Below are positions 44,709 through 55,814 of a stretch of DNA of 64,000 nt, piece after piece. The DNA comes from Austropuccinia psidii. Taxonomy: Eukaryota; Basidiomycota; Pucciniomycetes; Pucciniales; Sphaerophragmiaceae. The number at the start of each line of letters is the position of its first letter. Position 1 is the stretch's first letter. The position numbers and the translations under genes are program-made. The notes below the pieces were generated by a model. It saw only the letters and a list, made by a program, of their open reading frames with translations, had not been told where the DNA came from and did no database searches. Location of the stretch: assembly GCA_023105745.1 (NCBI GenBank), contig JALGQZ010000002.1, positions 76,797,285 through 76,861,284 on the forward strand. The letters run 5' to 3'.

Positions 44709-45940
44709 GCAGTCTCTGAGGATACACAAGTAGCGGACTGCACCATTGAAAACATTACAGCTTTCTTTGAGGTCACAGAAGTCCATACTAACTTGCCACA
44801 GTACGTTGAGGACTGTCATAACCTGATCAACATCCAAGATTCCAGAATGTGTAAGAACAAACCTGCTAGAGGAAAAGGTTATACTGATGGAGCATCTTGT
44901 ATCACATCAATTCTGATGAATGGTATTGAAGCCAAAGTAAATTTGGATACAGGGGCATTTTGCACTTGTGTAGGCAAAGGCTTTCTCCAAGTTATACTTC
45001 CTGAATGGGAAAACCATCTAATCCCAATAGAATGTGTACAATTTAGTAGTGCCAGTAGAAATATGTACCCTTTGGGCATATTGGACACTAATATTGTGTT
45101 CCCACACCCTGCAGGAAGCATAAGAACAAAGACAGAGATCATAGTGATGGGCAATTGCACATCTCAACATATCATCCTTGGAAATGATTACTTGAAGATT
45201 TATGGTATTGAAATCAATAACTATAAAGACAGATATTTTACAATTGGAGAAAACAAGAGACAAAAATTTGCTTTTTCCAATGTGACAAAACAAATATCAA
45301 TGATATCTTCTAAGAAAGATATTTATAAAGAAGAATTTTTGGCTAATCAACTTGTTGAAGCACAAATTAATCCATCATTGTCACCAAAGATGAGGAATGA
45401 ACTTATTGATGTGTTATACACATACAATAATGCTTAGGCCTCTGATAATGAACCATTAGGTGCTATAAAAGGACATAAAGTTGATATTACTCTTAATATT
45501 GACAGAACATATCCTCCAGTACTTAGAAGACCAGCTTATCCAGCCAGTCCCAGAGCTAGAGAAGCCTTGGAAAAACATATCCAGGAGTTAATCCAACTTG
45601 GTGTACTAAGGAAAGTAGGCCATAATGAAGAATTTGAAGTGACAACACCTGTTTTTATTTCTTGGCATAATGATAAATCAAGAATGGTTGGAGATTTTGG
45701 AGCATTGAATACCTACACAGTTCCAGATAGGTATCCAATTCCTAGAATTCAAGAAACCTTGACCCAATTGTCTAGAGCTGAGTATATAACATCAATGGAT
45801 GCATTGAAAGGCTTTCACCAAAATGGTTTGAAGACTAAAGCTAAGAAATTACTTAGAATTATCACTCACTGTGGTATTTATGAGTATCTTGGAATGACAT
45901 TTGGTATTAAAAATGCACCATCTCATTATGAAAGAATGAT
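44709..45940 (+). pseudogene. pol: Antisense protease-RT segment inside B3 gag
   Basis: The + strand reads protease (44793-45437; D-T-G in LDTGAFC; TAG stop at 45435-45437) and RT (45567-45940: [42 protein letters not shown]). At 45940/45941 RT breaks off and gag N-terminus in opposite orientation begins. It replaces about 525 bp of gag relative to B4. With 42497-43732 it forms an inverted repeat with arms of about 1.23 kb. Confidence 0.8.
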
Positions 45941-46398
45941 AAAAGACTTTGGTTCTTAAATCAATTATCTATCTTTTTGGCCTTGTCATTGCAAGACAAT
46001 GGGATCCAACCTCCTAAGACTTCTATGGTCTTCTCCTGAGCCAGAAAGCTCTTGATGTGTAAGTAGGAGTTCATGGCCCCCTGCCAACGGCTTGGGCATA
46101 TTTCCAACTCCTTTTCTTTGGCTGCTCTGAACCAATTCTTGTATTCACATTGATAAATTTCTATTGCTGCCGCTTGAAAGTGGTTCACCCCTTAAAATAT
46201 CATCATTAATCAGTTCAGAATCAGAATTTGCATCAAGGTTTGTGGGTACAGACCTTGGGGGATGGGGGCAACTCTGGCCTCCCCCGTATGTGTCTTTCTT
46301 GAGGAAGATTTGACACTTCTGGATTTTTTTGTGGCTCTTCCTTTACCACATCCATCTGGTGGGAGTGAATAGTTCCTTCCATTTCTGGTATGCACCAT
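45941..46398 (-). pseudogene. gag: B3 gag N-terminus, both frames
   Basis: The main frame starts MVHTRNGRNYS (ATG at 46396-46398) and runs to a stop at 46210. The alternative frame, 45961-46188, reads NHFQAAAIEIYQ (ATG of B4 changed to GTG), SRWQGAMNSYLHIKSFLA and LGGWIPL. This is the least damaged B copy of the second frame. Both are cut by the antisense PR-RT segment at 45940. Confidence 0.7.
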
Positions 46399-47073
46399 TT
46401 TCACATCAATTTTAAGATAAAAAGTGAAAATATAAAGATAAAACACACCTTTTGGTGGTAATTTAGTCTTCTCAGACTTAAATAAGGTGCCTCTTTTAGC
46501 AATTTTCACCTCAATACTGTCCTCAAATTGTGGACTGGTAATATATCTCTTACTGCGTCTGTTACCAGCTGCACAGTATTTGATTAAAGACACTAGAAAA
46601 ATCATAAAAGAAAAAATTATTTTTCATCCTCTTTAAAATATTTTTAAGATTTTTTATCAATTTTTTTTTAATATTAAAAAAAATTATTCTTTTCAAAGAA
46701 AAAAAATAAATTTTAAGATTTTGAATCAAAATTAATTCAGAGGAACTCAAAGAATAATTTTATAAGTTTTTGGATGTGAAAAAGCCATGTGTAAAAACAT
46801 TATAAAATTAAACCAAATTCCTCAATGAAAAATATTTTAAGACAATTTCAAAAATAAAATTATTTTAACTTCAAATTGAGAGAAAAAAATATTATTGAAT
46901 TAATATATTTTAGAGCTTAAAAATATATTAATTAAGGGTAAAAGGTTCAAAAAACACAGCCAGGCCCCAAATCTAAGATTTGGTAGGTATGGTGGTTTTT
47001 AGAACACAAAATGTGAAGTCTAGAATATGATTAAAGCCAAGTCTATGGATAAAATCACGGCCAGGACCCCAAA
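46399..47073 (-). other. B3 leader with duplicated primer site
   Basis: An AT-rich leader. The frame upstream of gag (46399-46605: IKYCAAGNRRSKRYITSP to KSEKTKLPPKG) resembles that in B4 and may be a small leader exon. Two primer-site copies stand 101 bp apart: + strand CACAGCCAGGCCCCAA at 46955-46970 and ATCACGGCCAGGACCCCA at 47054-47071. The latter is next to the LTR. Confidence 0.6.
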
Positions 47074-48028
47074 TGTAAGATGTGTCTATGAAACTGTTGA
47101 TAATATTACTATTAATCAACAGTACTATGACTGTTCTTATGAAATATAATAAGAAAGAATTATTATAACCACAATCAAATAATTAAAGAATTACTTCTTT
47201 CACATGTTATAAACTACTAGTGATTATAACAAGAAGAAGTAATTGTCTACAAGAATCAATTACAAGAAGAATTTCATAATAAAAACCTTTTTTATTAAAA
47301 TAATAAAATTTATTCAATATATAATTAAATTTTGCAACAATAATTATAAAGATAACTCTTGAACAAAACTAATTTTAGAGAAAAACATTAATAATTAAAG
47401 ATAAATAACTCACTCATACTCTAAAGAACTTATTAAAGATAAAAGTAGAGGGATTTGACATGTAATTGTGGACTTAATGGATCAAAAAAATATTATAGCA
47501 ATATTACAACAATATATTGTTTATTTCTATTATTTAAAGTCTTTCTGATTGAGCCTGAAAGAATAAAACACTTAAAAAAGGTTTTAACTAATACTTACTT
47601 GATGGTAACAATGATATAAATGAATAATGTGATGATGATTTGGAAAAAACAGCAAGAGGAGGCCTCTTTTAAGTCCAAGACAGCTCACAGAGGCATACCA
47701 TGGAGCAAACTGAAAAACGGTTGAGTGAGAAAACAATAATCCTTTTTCGATTATTGATTGCATCATCTGTCGTCACATAAGATTGTCATAATTACTTAAT
47801 TGAAATTTCTACATGACTACCAACCCAAATATGGTTAAGAATAAAAGGAGTCACACCTGTAAATCTTCTTTTATTCCAAAATAATCATTGATTTCACAAA
47901 GTTATCAATGTTATTGGTAATTTCATCACAGGTTGTATTTACTGTGAATTTTTGAAGATTCAGTGTTTCACGTGGAATAATCAAACATGGACTGTAAGTA
48001 AAATGTTTAATTTTACTAGTAGAACCAT
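47074..48028 (-). repeat. 5' LTR of B3, part proximal to PBS
   Basis: It starts TGTAAGATGTGTCTATG next to the PBS and matches the solo LTR from 40142. It is cut after ACCAT (48024-48028) by element A and continues at 58133. The ORFs 47584-47766 and 47871-48065 are LTR sequence. Confidence 0.9.
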
Positions 48029-49866
48029 TGTAAGGTGTGGATATGAAACTTTGATTAAAAATCAAGTACTTTTCCTGTCCTCAAAATTTGTATAAGGTAA
48101 AATTCAGTCAAAAATAGTATGAAATATTATTTTTAAGAGAAAACACGCCAATTTTATTGTTTATAACTCTATTAGTATAAAACAATAATATAAAAATTTA
48201 CTGTTTTACCAACAATAAAGATTTATCCAAAAAATACTCTACAAGAGATATTTTAAGGCTACAAAAGAAATTTCTTCAAGAGCAATTTCAATTGGAATTA
48301 ATTGAGCAAAGAACTGCAAGCAATTAATTAAAGAACAAAGTCTTTAAAAAGAATATTAAAGAGAAAACACGCCCAAAAGTGACCAGAGTGAATTTGGAAA
48401 CAAAGTGACAAAGTTTACAGTGATGAAAGATGCTTTAATTCACTTTTGGGGTGGTTCAGGGGTAAAAATGATTATAAGAGTTACAAACAATGATTATAAT
48501 GATTTTTTTACGTGGTTAAAAGGATTAAAATGATTTTAAAAGTGGTGGTTGGAATCTTTGATTGATTGGTTTAACTGTTTTAAACTAATTAATAAAAGGA
48601 AAAGATTCTAACATGAAGAGGAAAGTGGGGCAAAGAAGACATTCTTTTATAGCCATCAATTCTCTTACTCCAAAAGTAAACTTTACTCTTGTCAGTCGTG
48701 AAAAACAGTCTGACAACAGAAAAGCCAATTATGGCATCATTGAACCCTGGTTTAGGCCAAAAAAGGGCTGGTTTAAGCCATTTTTAGCCATTTTTAGCCA
48801 TTTTAGACCCTTAAATCAGCCATTACTATAGCAATACCAGGCCTAGAGCCTTCAAAACACGTCAGAATGTGTGTCAGAGGCGTAGAAACCAGTTAAAACT
48901 GTTTTTATTATGATTTTTTTATCTTAAGGGTAGTTTTACCCTCTTGGCAACAGCTAAAACTACCCCAGTTGGTATCAAAACCTCATCATCCATTGAGTCC
49001 ACAGACCCTGTAACTCAATTCCAGGCCAAAAGTGATGAACTTTTGTGTGAAGTTTGACATCCCACGCCTGTCAGCAAGGATTTTGGGGGTCTAGCTCCCC
49101 CTTAGAGCTGGAGTTCCTTTTCCCCCCCAAATTTAATCTTTCCAATTTATTTTTCCTTTAATTCCTCATCATGTATTATACTTGTACTTTACATATGTAA
49201 TTCAATTCAATTGTACAGTACAATACAGTAATAATTGACACCTCATATGTAAATCAAAGTTCACTTATGTAATACACGCGCACATTTTGACATTTCAATT
49301 GAATTCAATTGAAAATACTTCAATTCCTCATAACTTCTAAACTAAACACAACACCTCAATTTTAACATAAAAATTGATGGTTAACACCACATGTGGTGTG
49401 AATTAAATTAAGGTTTTGAGGATTTTCAACTTTTGTATTGAAAATACTAAAAACTTAATTTAAGCTTATTTAGAGTTGAGTTACAAGAATTTCACTCAGA
49501 GGTGACCCCACCTGATTTTTTATGAGGAATCCAATGGTGAAATAAATTTTATATGTTTATTTATTGGAAAAAAAGTTATAATAAATTTTATTTAACTTTT
49601 TTCCAAATTTATTTATTTTTTCACAATTTTGTTAAAATTTCATTTTTACTTAATTTTTTCAAGTATAAATGTAATTTTATATTTACAAAATTTAATGTAT
49701 TTTTTATTTTTAAATTATAATTAATTTTTTATTTTTAATATAATTTTATATTTATATTTTGATTTTTATTTTAATAATATAAATAAATTTATTTTATTTA
49801 TATTAATATGTTATTTTTTTATATTTGTGGTCTTTTGGGTATATGAAATTACCTCTAAGGCTCACA
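48029..49866 (-). repeat. 3' LTR of A
   Basis: TGTAAGGTGTGGATATG to CTCTAAGGCTCACA on the + strand. It differs from the 5' LTR by scattered single bases and one base in length. The AT-rich 3' third matches 1-638. The ORF 48613-48831 is inside the LTR and not a gene. Confidence 0.95.
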
Positions 49867-49889
49867 TTCCCTCCCCCTAAAAAAGAATA

Positions 49890-50618
49890 TTACTTTGTAA
49901 TATTGGTGTTTCTAGTGTGTCTGAATTTCCTCAGGAGTTTGGTAGCTTCTGGTATATTTTTTTCTTCTAACCATTCATCTTCACAAGTTGGGTCACTGTA
50001 CCTAACAAGGTATTCCCTTACTTTCTTGGTTCTTAATTTCCTTTCTTTAAGAACTTTGGTTATTTTCTTAGTACCAGATGTCTCAATAGGAGGTATAACT
50101 TGGGGAACCTTATTCCTCAAGGGAAATTTCTCAGCATCACTAGATTTATATGGTTTTATCAAGCTCACTGGAAATGTAGGGTGCTTATTGCTAAGTTCTT
50201 CAGATAACTCTACTTCAACAGCATTCTCTCCATGGAGGGCCTTAATCACAAAAGGTCCTGCAAAGGAGTCTTTCAACTTTTTACATCCTTTGATGTTATT
50301 GAAGTTAGTGGTGGATACAAGTACTAGGTCCCCCATTTTGAAATCTGGAGTTGCATGTGATTTATCCCATTTATCTTTAGCATATGCAAAAGAATCCTCC
50401 ATGCATCTTACTGCATGCTTTCTAGCTTTGTCTAGCATTCCTTTGAAGCTAGCAGCTGTGGGATGTATTTCAATTAAGTCTTTCCTCAAGGAGTCTTGGG
50501 GTAACTTGGGGTTCCATCCTTTTTCTAGAATAGCAGGAGTCTGATTGGTACTAGCATGGATTGATGTTTTATATGCTAATTCCAGTGCTGGTAACAGAGT
50601 ACACCAATCATGGGTAAA
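49890..50618 (-). pseudogene. pol: A integrase end and chromodomain
   Basis: It continues the gag-pol phase after the nonsense codon at about 50617 (GGA to TGA, in KDCD-stop-FTHDW). The frame 49890-50489 holds the GPY/F-like module (GDLVLVSTTNF, SFAGPFVI) and a chromodomain (KKITKVLKERKL, REYLVRYSDP, DEWLEEKNIPEA). It ends 24 bp before the 3' LTR, so the polypurine tract follows the stop directly. Confidence 0.88.
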
Positions 50619-52088
50619 TCAATCACAATCTTTGAATTCAAGGCCATATGCACAAAATCTTCTCACCATGTCCTCTAAGGTTTGGATCATTCTTTCAGCC
50701 AGGCCATCAGTTTGTGGGTGGTAGGCTGTAGAGAAAGACAGTTTAGTGCCAAATAATTGGTGAAGATTTGTCCATAGTGCTGAAGTGAATTTGGGATCTC
50801 TATCACTGATGATATTTGTAAATATCCCAGTCCATGACACTACTCTATTCCATATCAGAAGAGCTGTATCCATGGCTGTATCATCTTTGTGACATGGTAA
50901 AAAGATTGGAGTTTTACTGAATCTGTCCACAATTACTAGGCAAGCATTATAGCTCCTGTCACCTCCTGGTGGTAGGCCAGTTACCCAATCCATATGGACA
51001 ATTTCCCAAGGTCTGTTTGGTTCTTGGATTTTCATCATATTTCCAAGTCTTTTGCCAGTGGATTTATTTGCCTTTTGGCATCTGTCACAGGTTTTGCAAT
51101 ACTCTGCAACATCGTTTTGCCACATTGGCCACCATATGCAGGTCTTCACTTTCTCTCTTGTTCTGTCTTCAGAAAGATGTCCTGAAAAGGGACTATCATG
51201 GCATTCTTTCAGTACAAGATTGATTAATGACCTGTCTACAACTGTCATGACACATGTGTGCTTGGTTCTGTGGTAAATTATACCATCCAGTAGGTGAAAT
51301 CTTTCTTCATTATAAGATTTTCTCCATACTTCATCCAAGGCATGTATTAGAGAGTTGTCTTTACAGTCTTTGTTAAGTAATTGGCATAAGATGCTACAAT
51401 TCTTATCTTGAGTGTAACTATTTCTGACTTCTTCAAAGAAGGTGGTGTTCAAGTCTGTAACACTTATTCCTTCTATTGGAATTTGTGGTGAAGCTTCTTC
51501 TGGAACATAAGCAGGATTATCAATGTTATTTGGTAATGGCCATCTGCTTAGTCCATCTGCATTCTTATGAATATTCCCATCCTTATGAACAATAGTCATA
51601 TTGCCTCTGTATTCTTGTATGGCTATTTGCCATCTGAGCATGTGTCTGTTAGGTGTTTTCATGTTCAAAAGTGATTTCACAGCTGTACAATCTGTTATTA
51701 CTTCAAAAACACATCCCTCTAAGAAATAGTTCAATTTCTCCAAGGCCCAGACAAGGCATAGACATTCCATTTGACTTGCTCCATATCTGGCTTCAGTTGG
51801 TTTGATTTGCCTGGATATGAAACATATTGGTCCTTCTACAGGTTTGGCATTTATGATCTGAACTTGGTGAAGTGCAGCACCTAGTCCATCCCCTGATGCA
51901 TCAATATACAGTTTGAAAGGCAATTTAAAGTCTGGCATCAGTAAGAGTGGAGCAGTGGCCAATGCTTCTCTTAGAGATTCAAAAGCTTTGACTCTGTCAA
52001 CAGTCATCTCAAATACTGTGTCTTTGTCACACAACTTATAAAGTGGTCTTGCTATGGATGCAAAGTCTTTAATGTGTTGCCTGTAATA
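50619..52088 (-). CDS. pol: A RNase H and integrase (471-codon frame)
   Basis: It is in phase with the 1241-codon frame upstream, separated by one TCA-to-TGA change (GFA-stop-YYRQ). RNase [16 protein letters not shown] (about residue 47), [23 protein letters not shown]. Integrase [28 protein letters not shown] (to about 330). DDE core: D in [10 protein letters not shown] in [10 protein letters not shown] in GLAERMIQ. All catalytic residues are present. It is cut at the C-terminal side by the second nonsense codon. Confidence 0.9.
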   Translation of the reverse strand, partial: YYRQHIKDFASIARPLYKLCDKDTVFEMTVDRVKAFESLREALATAPLLLMPDFKLPFKLYIDASGDGLGAALHQVQIINAKPVEGPICFISRQIKPTEARYGASQMECLCLVWALEKLNYFLEGCVFEVITDCTAVKSLLNMKTPNRHMLRWQIAIQEYRGNMTIVHKDGNIHKNADGLSRWPLPNNIDNPAYVPEEASPQIPIEGISVTDLNTTFFEEVRNSYTQDKNCSILCQLLNKDCKDNSLIHALDEVWRKSYNEERFHLLDGIIYHRTKHTCVMTVVDRSLINLVLKECHDSPFSGHLSEDRTREKVKTCIWWPMWQNDVAEYCKTCDRCQKANKSTGKRLGNMMKIQEPNRPWEIVHMDWVTGLPPGGDRSYNACLVIVDRFSKTPIFLPCHKDDTAMDTALLIWNRVVSWTGIFTNIISDRDPKFTSALWTNLHQLFGTKLSFSTAYHPQTDGLAERMIQTLEDMVRRFCAYGLEFKDCD

Positions 52089-55000
52089 TCATGCAAAACC
52101 TAAGAATGACTGAATTTCCTTCTTATTCTGAGGCATGGGTTTTAACAATACTGCTGCAACTTTGTTTTTATCAATTCCAAGGGACAAACCAGATACAACA
52201 TGTCCTACTGCCTTAAGTTCTTTAAATCCAAAATGACATTTCTTCAAGGAGATTTTCATGTTTACTGATTGGATTTTTGTCAAAACTCTTGATAATCTGT
52301 ACATGTGCTCCTCCCAAGTCTTTGAAAAGATAATAATGTCATCAATGTAAATGATTAACCATCCCTCTGAGAGTTCTTCAGGGAAGATTTCATTCATCAT
52401 TCTTTGGAAGTGTGAAGGTGCATTTTTGATACCAAAGGGCATCCTTAAGTATTCATACACTCCACAATGAACAATAATTCTCAAGTATTTTCTTGCTCTT
52501 GGTGTTACCACATTTTGATGGAATCCTTTAAGGGCATCCATAGTGGTTATATACACTGCTTGAGATATTTGAGTAAGGGCAATTTGGATTTTTGGTATTG
52601 GGTATCTGTCTGGAACAGTGTAAGTGTTCAGAGCTCTAAAGTCCCCAACCATTCTGGATTTTCCATTATGCCACGCCACTATGACTGGTGTAGTTATTTC
52701 TACTTCCTCATTGTGGCCTACTTTTCTTATTACACCAAGGTCTAGAAGTTCTTTGATATGAATTTCTAGAGCTTCTCTTGATTTTGGACTTGCTGGATAA
52801 GCAGGTCTTCTTAAGAGTGGTGGATAAGGTCTCTCAATGTTAAGAATGATGTCAACTTCATGACCAATAATTGCTCCCAGAGGTTCTTTGTCTGTAGCAA
52901 ATGCTTCTTTGTGGTCATACAAAAGGGAAGAAAGTTCATTTTCTTGTTTATCCATCAGATGAAGGCTTATCTCAGCCTCATTTAACTGTTCAGACTTGAA
53001 TTTTTCTAACTCTAAGTTGACTAGTGATACTTTGTTTACTGTAATTTGTCTTTTAAATGGTAAAAAGGCAAATTTCTGGCGCTTATTGTCCCCAATTGTA
53101 AAGTATCTGTCTTTGTTATTATGTAAATCTATCCCATACATGATCAAATAGTCATTTCCCAATATAAAATGGGTACTAGAGCAATTTTCCATAACAACAA
53201 ATTCAACTGTGATCCTTAAATTCCCATTTATGTGTGGGAATATGACATTGGTCTCAAATATTCCTAATGCTTTCATTGGGTTACTTGCACTGTTGAATTT
53301 TATACCATCAATTGGTAACAATTGGTCTTCAAAATTTGGTACACAAGTTTTAAGAAAAGATTTTCCAACACAAGAGCAGAAGGCTCCTGGGTCAAGCAAA
53401 AGTTTAGTGGGCTTGTTGTCAATCACCACTTCTGTAATACAGGAGTTACCAGCTGTATAACCTTTTCCTCTGTTTGGTTTTGTTTTCATAAGTTGTGCAT
53501 CTTGAACTTTTGATAAATCAACTTGACCATTGCTCAATTGTGGTAAGTGGGAATAAGATTCCATGATGTCAAAAGTGGCATTGATATTTTCTATATCTTT
53601 TGAAGATTCAGAAAATATGGATGACTTATCATCTGAATTGTCTTCAATTATGTCTTCTTTTTCAACATCTGGTCCCTTTTCAATGTCAATTTCATTGATT
53701 TTCCCCCCTTTTGGACATGTATTGGCTAAATGGGTGGTGCTTTGGCAAATATGGCATTTTCTGACTGTATCTGCAGATTTATATTGAATATTACTAGAAT
53801 TTTCTTTGGGGTTTTTGTCCACAGAATCTTTCCAAGGTGTATTAAACCTTGTTTTAAGATTCACCCTACTAGAACCAATTTTGGTTCTGGTGGTTACTTC
53901 TTCTAGTATATTGATGATATCCTCTGCTGAAGATTGTTCAGTAGTCCTGCTTTTGACAGCATGCTCTAAGTCACCCACACATTGTCTCAGAATTTTTCTA
54001 TGGATCATAAATTCTGACATGTCAGGATATAATGCTGTTAATCTGTCCTTCTGTTGGCAAAACCATGGTAAAGCTTTGTCTTTATCAGCATTAAATTTGG
54101 CAGATTCAAAGGCTGTTTCAACTTTAAACCTCCAAGCATCATTTGCCCATTTGTTGATGATTTGGGTTTTCCACCAAGTCCAACTCTGGTGTCCATGTGC
54201 TTGTCTTATTTTGATGTACCATCTGTGAGCTGATCTGGTAAACAAGGTGTTAAACCTGGCTGTTACCAATCTGTCTGGTAATTCAAAATCCTCTTTGATC
54301 ATGTCAATACCTCTAATGAATTCCATATGGTCATACTCTCCTTCACCACTGAAGTTTGGCCATTCTTTAAGTTTTGGCACTTCTTTCAAGAGTGCTTGGC
54401 CCATTGATGGTTCCAAGTTATGAAAAGAAGTGGATAATTCATTTTTTAATTGTGAATTATCAGGATCCAATACTTGTGGATTTGAAATTCTTGTGCCCTC
54501 ATTTTGATTTAGAGGTGTAGACATTCTTGGTAAGGTGTTTAGTATTTGTTCAATGTCATTCATTTTACTGTTGCTACACCTTTGGGAATTTCTGTATTCA
54601 TGTTGGAAGCTTTGTATTAGATTTATTACTTCAATTTTATACATGTCTTCTTTATGTGTAAGTTCTTGCCATAACTCTGTCTGTCTTGTATTATCAGCAG
54701 TGACTTGATTCAATTTCATTGATAATTTTGATACTTCTTCTTGTGAAGCATCAAAACACTTTTTCAAGGCAATGGTATATGTCTTTACTTCAGTGAATGA
54801 ATTTGAAATTTCATCAAGGACTTTCTTGTTATCTGTCTTGATAATATTTATGGCTTGTTTAATTCTCGTTTCAATTATGTCATCAATATTGAATTTAGAA
54901 TATTTATCTGTTAATTCTTTAATAATGGCAGATTGTTCATTTATTTTATTGTTAGAAGAATTATCATTATTGGGATTTTTAATTGTTCTTAAAACTTTTT

Positions 55001-55814
55001 CAAAACATATAAGTGTTTCATTAATTTGGCACAGACTCAGGTTGTTTGTTTTAATGTTGTTACAAATGGTTTCATTTTTATCAGAAAGATGTTTTTTCGA
55101 GTCATTTATAGCATTATACAACTCTGGGATGGAATCAAATATGTCAGAAATCATTTCTGGAACCTTAATCTGGCTTCCTCCTTCTTCTGTAATTCCATCA
55201 TGGTTCTGGCCATCTGAAATACATTTTCCATGGCATCCTGCTGAATCTTTGGGATTCTGTAGCCCTGGCTGTAAGGGTTTGGGGCTGGTGCCTTCCCTTT
55301 GCCCTTGTTTGGAGTTTGTGGCTGCTTTTTCACGTTGGAATTGCTGCTGCTGGCCACTGGGGCTGTTTTTGGCACTGGTTTGGCTGGTGGAGGGTTGTTT
55401 TTCCTCCATTCTAGTGTCAAAAGCATCATGTTTTTCTTCTCCATCAATGGATGCCATCCATTGAGCAATTTGCAAGTGTTGGGATGGCCCAAGAATTTTC
55501 TTACTGTCAGGTAAGAATTCATGCAATTCTTCCACAGGTCTGCAAGGATCTGGTACTTGTTGAATTGAAGTGCATTGTTGTATGCACTGTGGCTGGCTTT
55601 GTATATTTCCACAGAGGCTTGTTGTGGCGGTGTCAGCTCTTTTTGAAGGTAAAATAGTATTATCAGCTTCAGAATGACCCAATTTAGTTGTTTGGAAGTC
55701 ATCAACTGACCCTTTTCCTTCTGTACCTGGTTGGCTTCTGCCATAATCACGTCTATTACCTTTTTGGGAGCTGCTTGAGTGGTTGTAGCTGGCTCCTGAC
55801 CTGGTTGAGGGCAT
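52089..55814 (-). CDS. gag-pol: A Gag-protease-RT polyprotein (1241-codon frame)
   Basis: Starts at ATG 55812-55814 (MPSTRSG), the first ATG after the leader. Residues 1-215 are Ser/Gln/Pro-rich; about 225-480 helical/coiled-coil; about 480-640 capsid (KLKEWPNFSGEGEYDHME, WWKTQIINKWAND); the CCHC knuckle CHICQSTTHLANTC is at about 686; the protease triplet at about 806 reads D-P-G (LLLDPGAFC), where D-S-G or D-T-G is expected; RT from about 970 with the intact YIDD at about 1155. Gag and Pol are fused in one frame. It ends at the TGA at about 52089, inside the RT-RNase H connection. Residues about 24-221 overlap a second frame (55151-55744). Confidence 0.92.
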   Translation of the reverse strand: MPSTRSGASYNHSSSSQKGNRRDYGRSQPGTEGKGSVDDFQTTKLGHSEADNTILPSKRADTATTSLCGNIQSQPQCIQQCTSIQQVPDPCRPVEELHEFLPDSKKILGPSQHLQIAQWMASIDGEEKHDAFDTRMEEKQPSTSQTSAKNSPSGQQQQFQREKAATNSKQGQREGTSPKPLQPGLQNPKDSAGCHGKCISDGQNHDGITEEGGSQIKVPEMISDIFDSIPELYNAINDSKKHLSDKNETICNNIKTNNLSLCQINETLICFEKVLRTIKNPNNDNSSNNKINEQSAIIKELTDKYSKFNIDDIIETRIKQAINIIKTDNKKVLDEISNSFTEVKTYTIALKKCFDASQEEVSKLSMKLNQVTADNTRQTELWQELTHKEDMYKIEVINLIQSFQHEYRNSQRCSNSKMNDIEQILNTLPRMSTPLNQNEGTRISNPQVLDPDNSQLKNELSTSFHNLEPSMGQALLKEVPKLKEWPNFSGEGEYDHMEFIRGIDMIKEDFELPDRLVTARFNTLFTRSAHRWYIKIRQAHGHQSWTWWKTQIINKWANDAWRFKVETAFESAKFNADKDKALPWFCQQKDRLTALYPDMSEFMIHRKILRQCVGDLEHAVKSRTTEQSSAEDIINILEEVTTRTKIGSSRVNLKTRFNTPWKDSVDKNPKENSSNIQYKSADTVRKCHICQSTTHLANTCPKGGKINEIDIEKGPDVEKEDIIEDNSDDKSSIFSESSKDIENINATFDIMESYSHLPQLSNGQVDLSKVQDAQLMKTKPNRGKGYTAGNSCITEVVIDNKPTKLLLDPGAFCSCVGKSFLKTCVPNFEDQLLPIDGIKFNSASNPMKALGIFETNVIFPHINGNLRITVEFVVMENCSSTHFILGNDYLIMYGIDLHNNKDRYFTIGDNKRQKFAFLPFKRQITVNKVSLVNLELEKFKSEQLNEAEISLHLMDKQENELSSLLYDHKEAFATDKEPLGAIIGHEVDIILNIERPYPPLLRRPAYPASPKSREALEIHIKELLDLGVIRKVGHNEEVEITTPVIVAWHNGKSRMVGDFRALNTYTVPDRYPIPKIQIALTQISQAVYITTMDALKGFHQNVVTPRARKYLRIIVHCGVYEYLRMPFGIKNAPSHFQRMMNEIFPEELSEGWLIIYIDDIIIFSKTWEEHMYRLSRVLTKIQSVNMKISLKKCHFGFKELKAVGHVVSGLSLGIDKNKVAAVLLKPMPQNKKEIQSFLGFA
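55151..55744 (-). CDS. Alternative-frame gag-region protein of A (197 codons)
   Basis: ATG at 55744, 70 nt after the Gag start and in another phase; stop at 55151. Residues about 35-110 (QASVEIYKASHSAYN, LWKNCMNSYLTVRKFLG, LLNGWHPL) align without gaps to the second frame of B3 and B4: EIY, 31 residues to the end of MNSYL, then FL and GW-x-PL at equal spacing. The tail is Pro/Lys-rich and then helical (AMENVFQMARTMMEL). The main frame over the same bases is low-complexity and less conserved. It may be expressed by leaky scanning. No known domain is recognised. Confidence 0.65.
   Translation of the reverse strand: MAEANQVQKEKGQLMTSKQLNWVILKLIILFYLQKELTPPQQASVEIYKASHSAYNNALQFNKYQILADLWKNCMNSYLTVRKFLGHPNTCKLLNGWHPLMEKKNMMLLTLEWRKNNPPPAKPVPKTAPVASSSNSNVKKQPQTPNKGKGKAPAPNPYSQGYRIPKIQQDAMENVFQMARTMMELQKKEEARLRFQK

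Noticed and set aside
46971..47053. Copied tRNA between the two primer sites of B3
   Set aside because: No 5' acceptor strand matching the 3' end and no clover-leaf arms could be found in the 83 bp.
54772..55464. 230-codon + strand ORF inside element A
   Set aside because: Shadow of the Gag coiled-coil region on the other strand; hydrophobic composition mirrors Glu/Lys/Asn codons.
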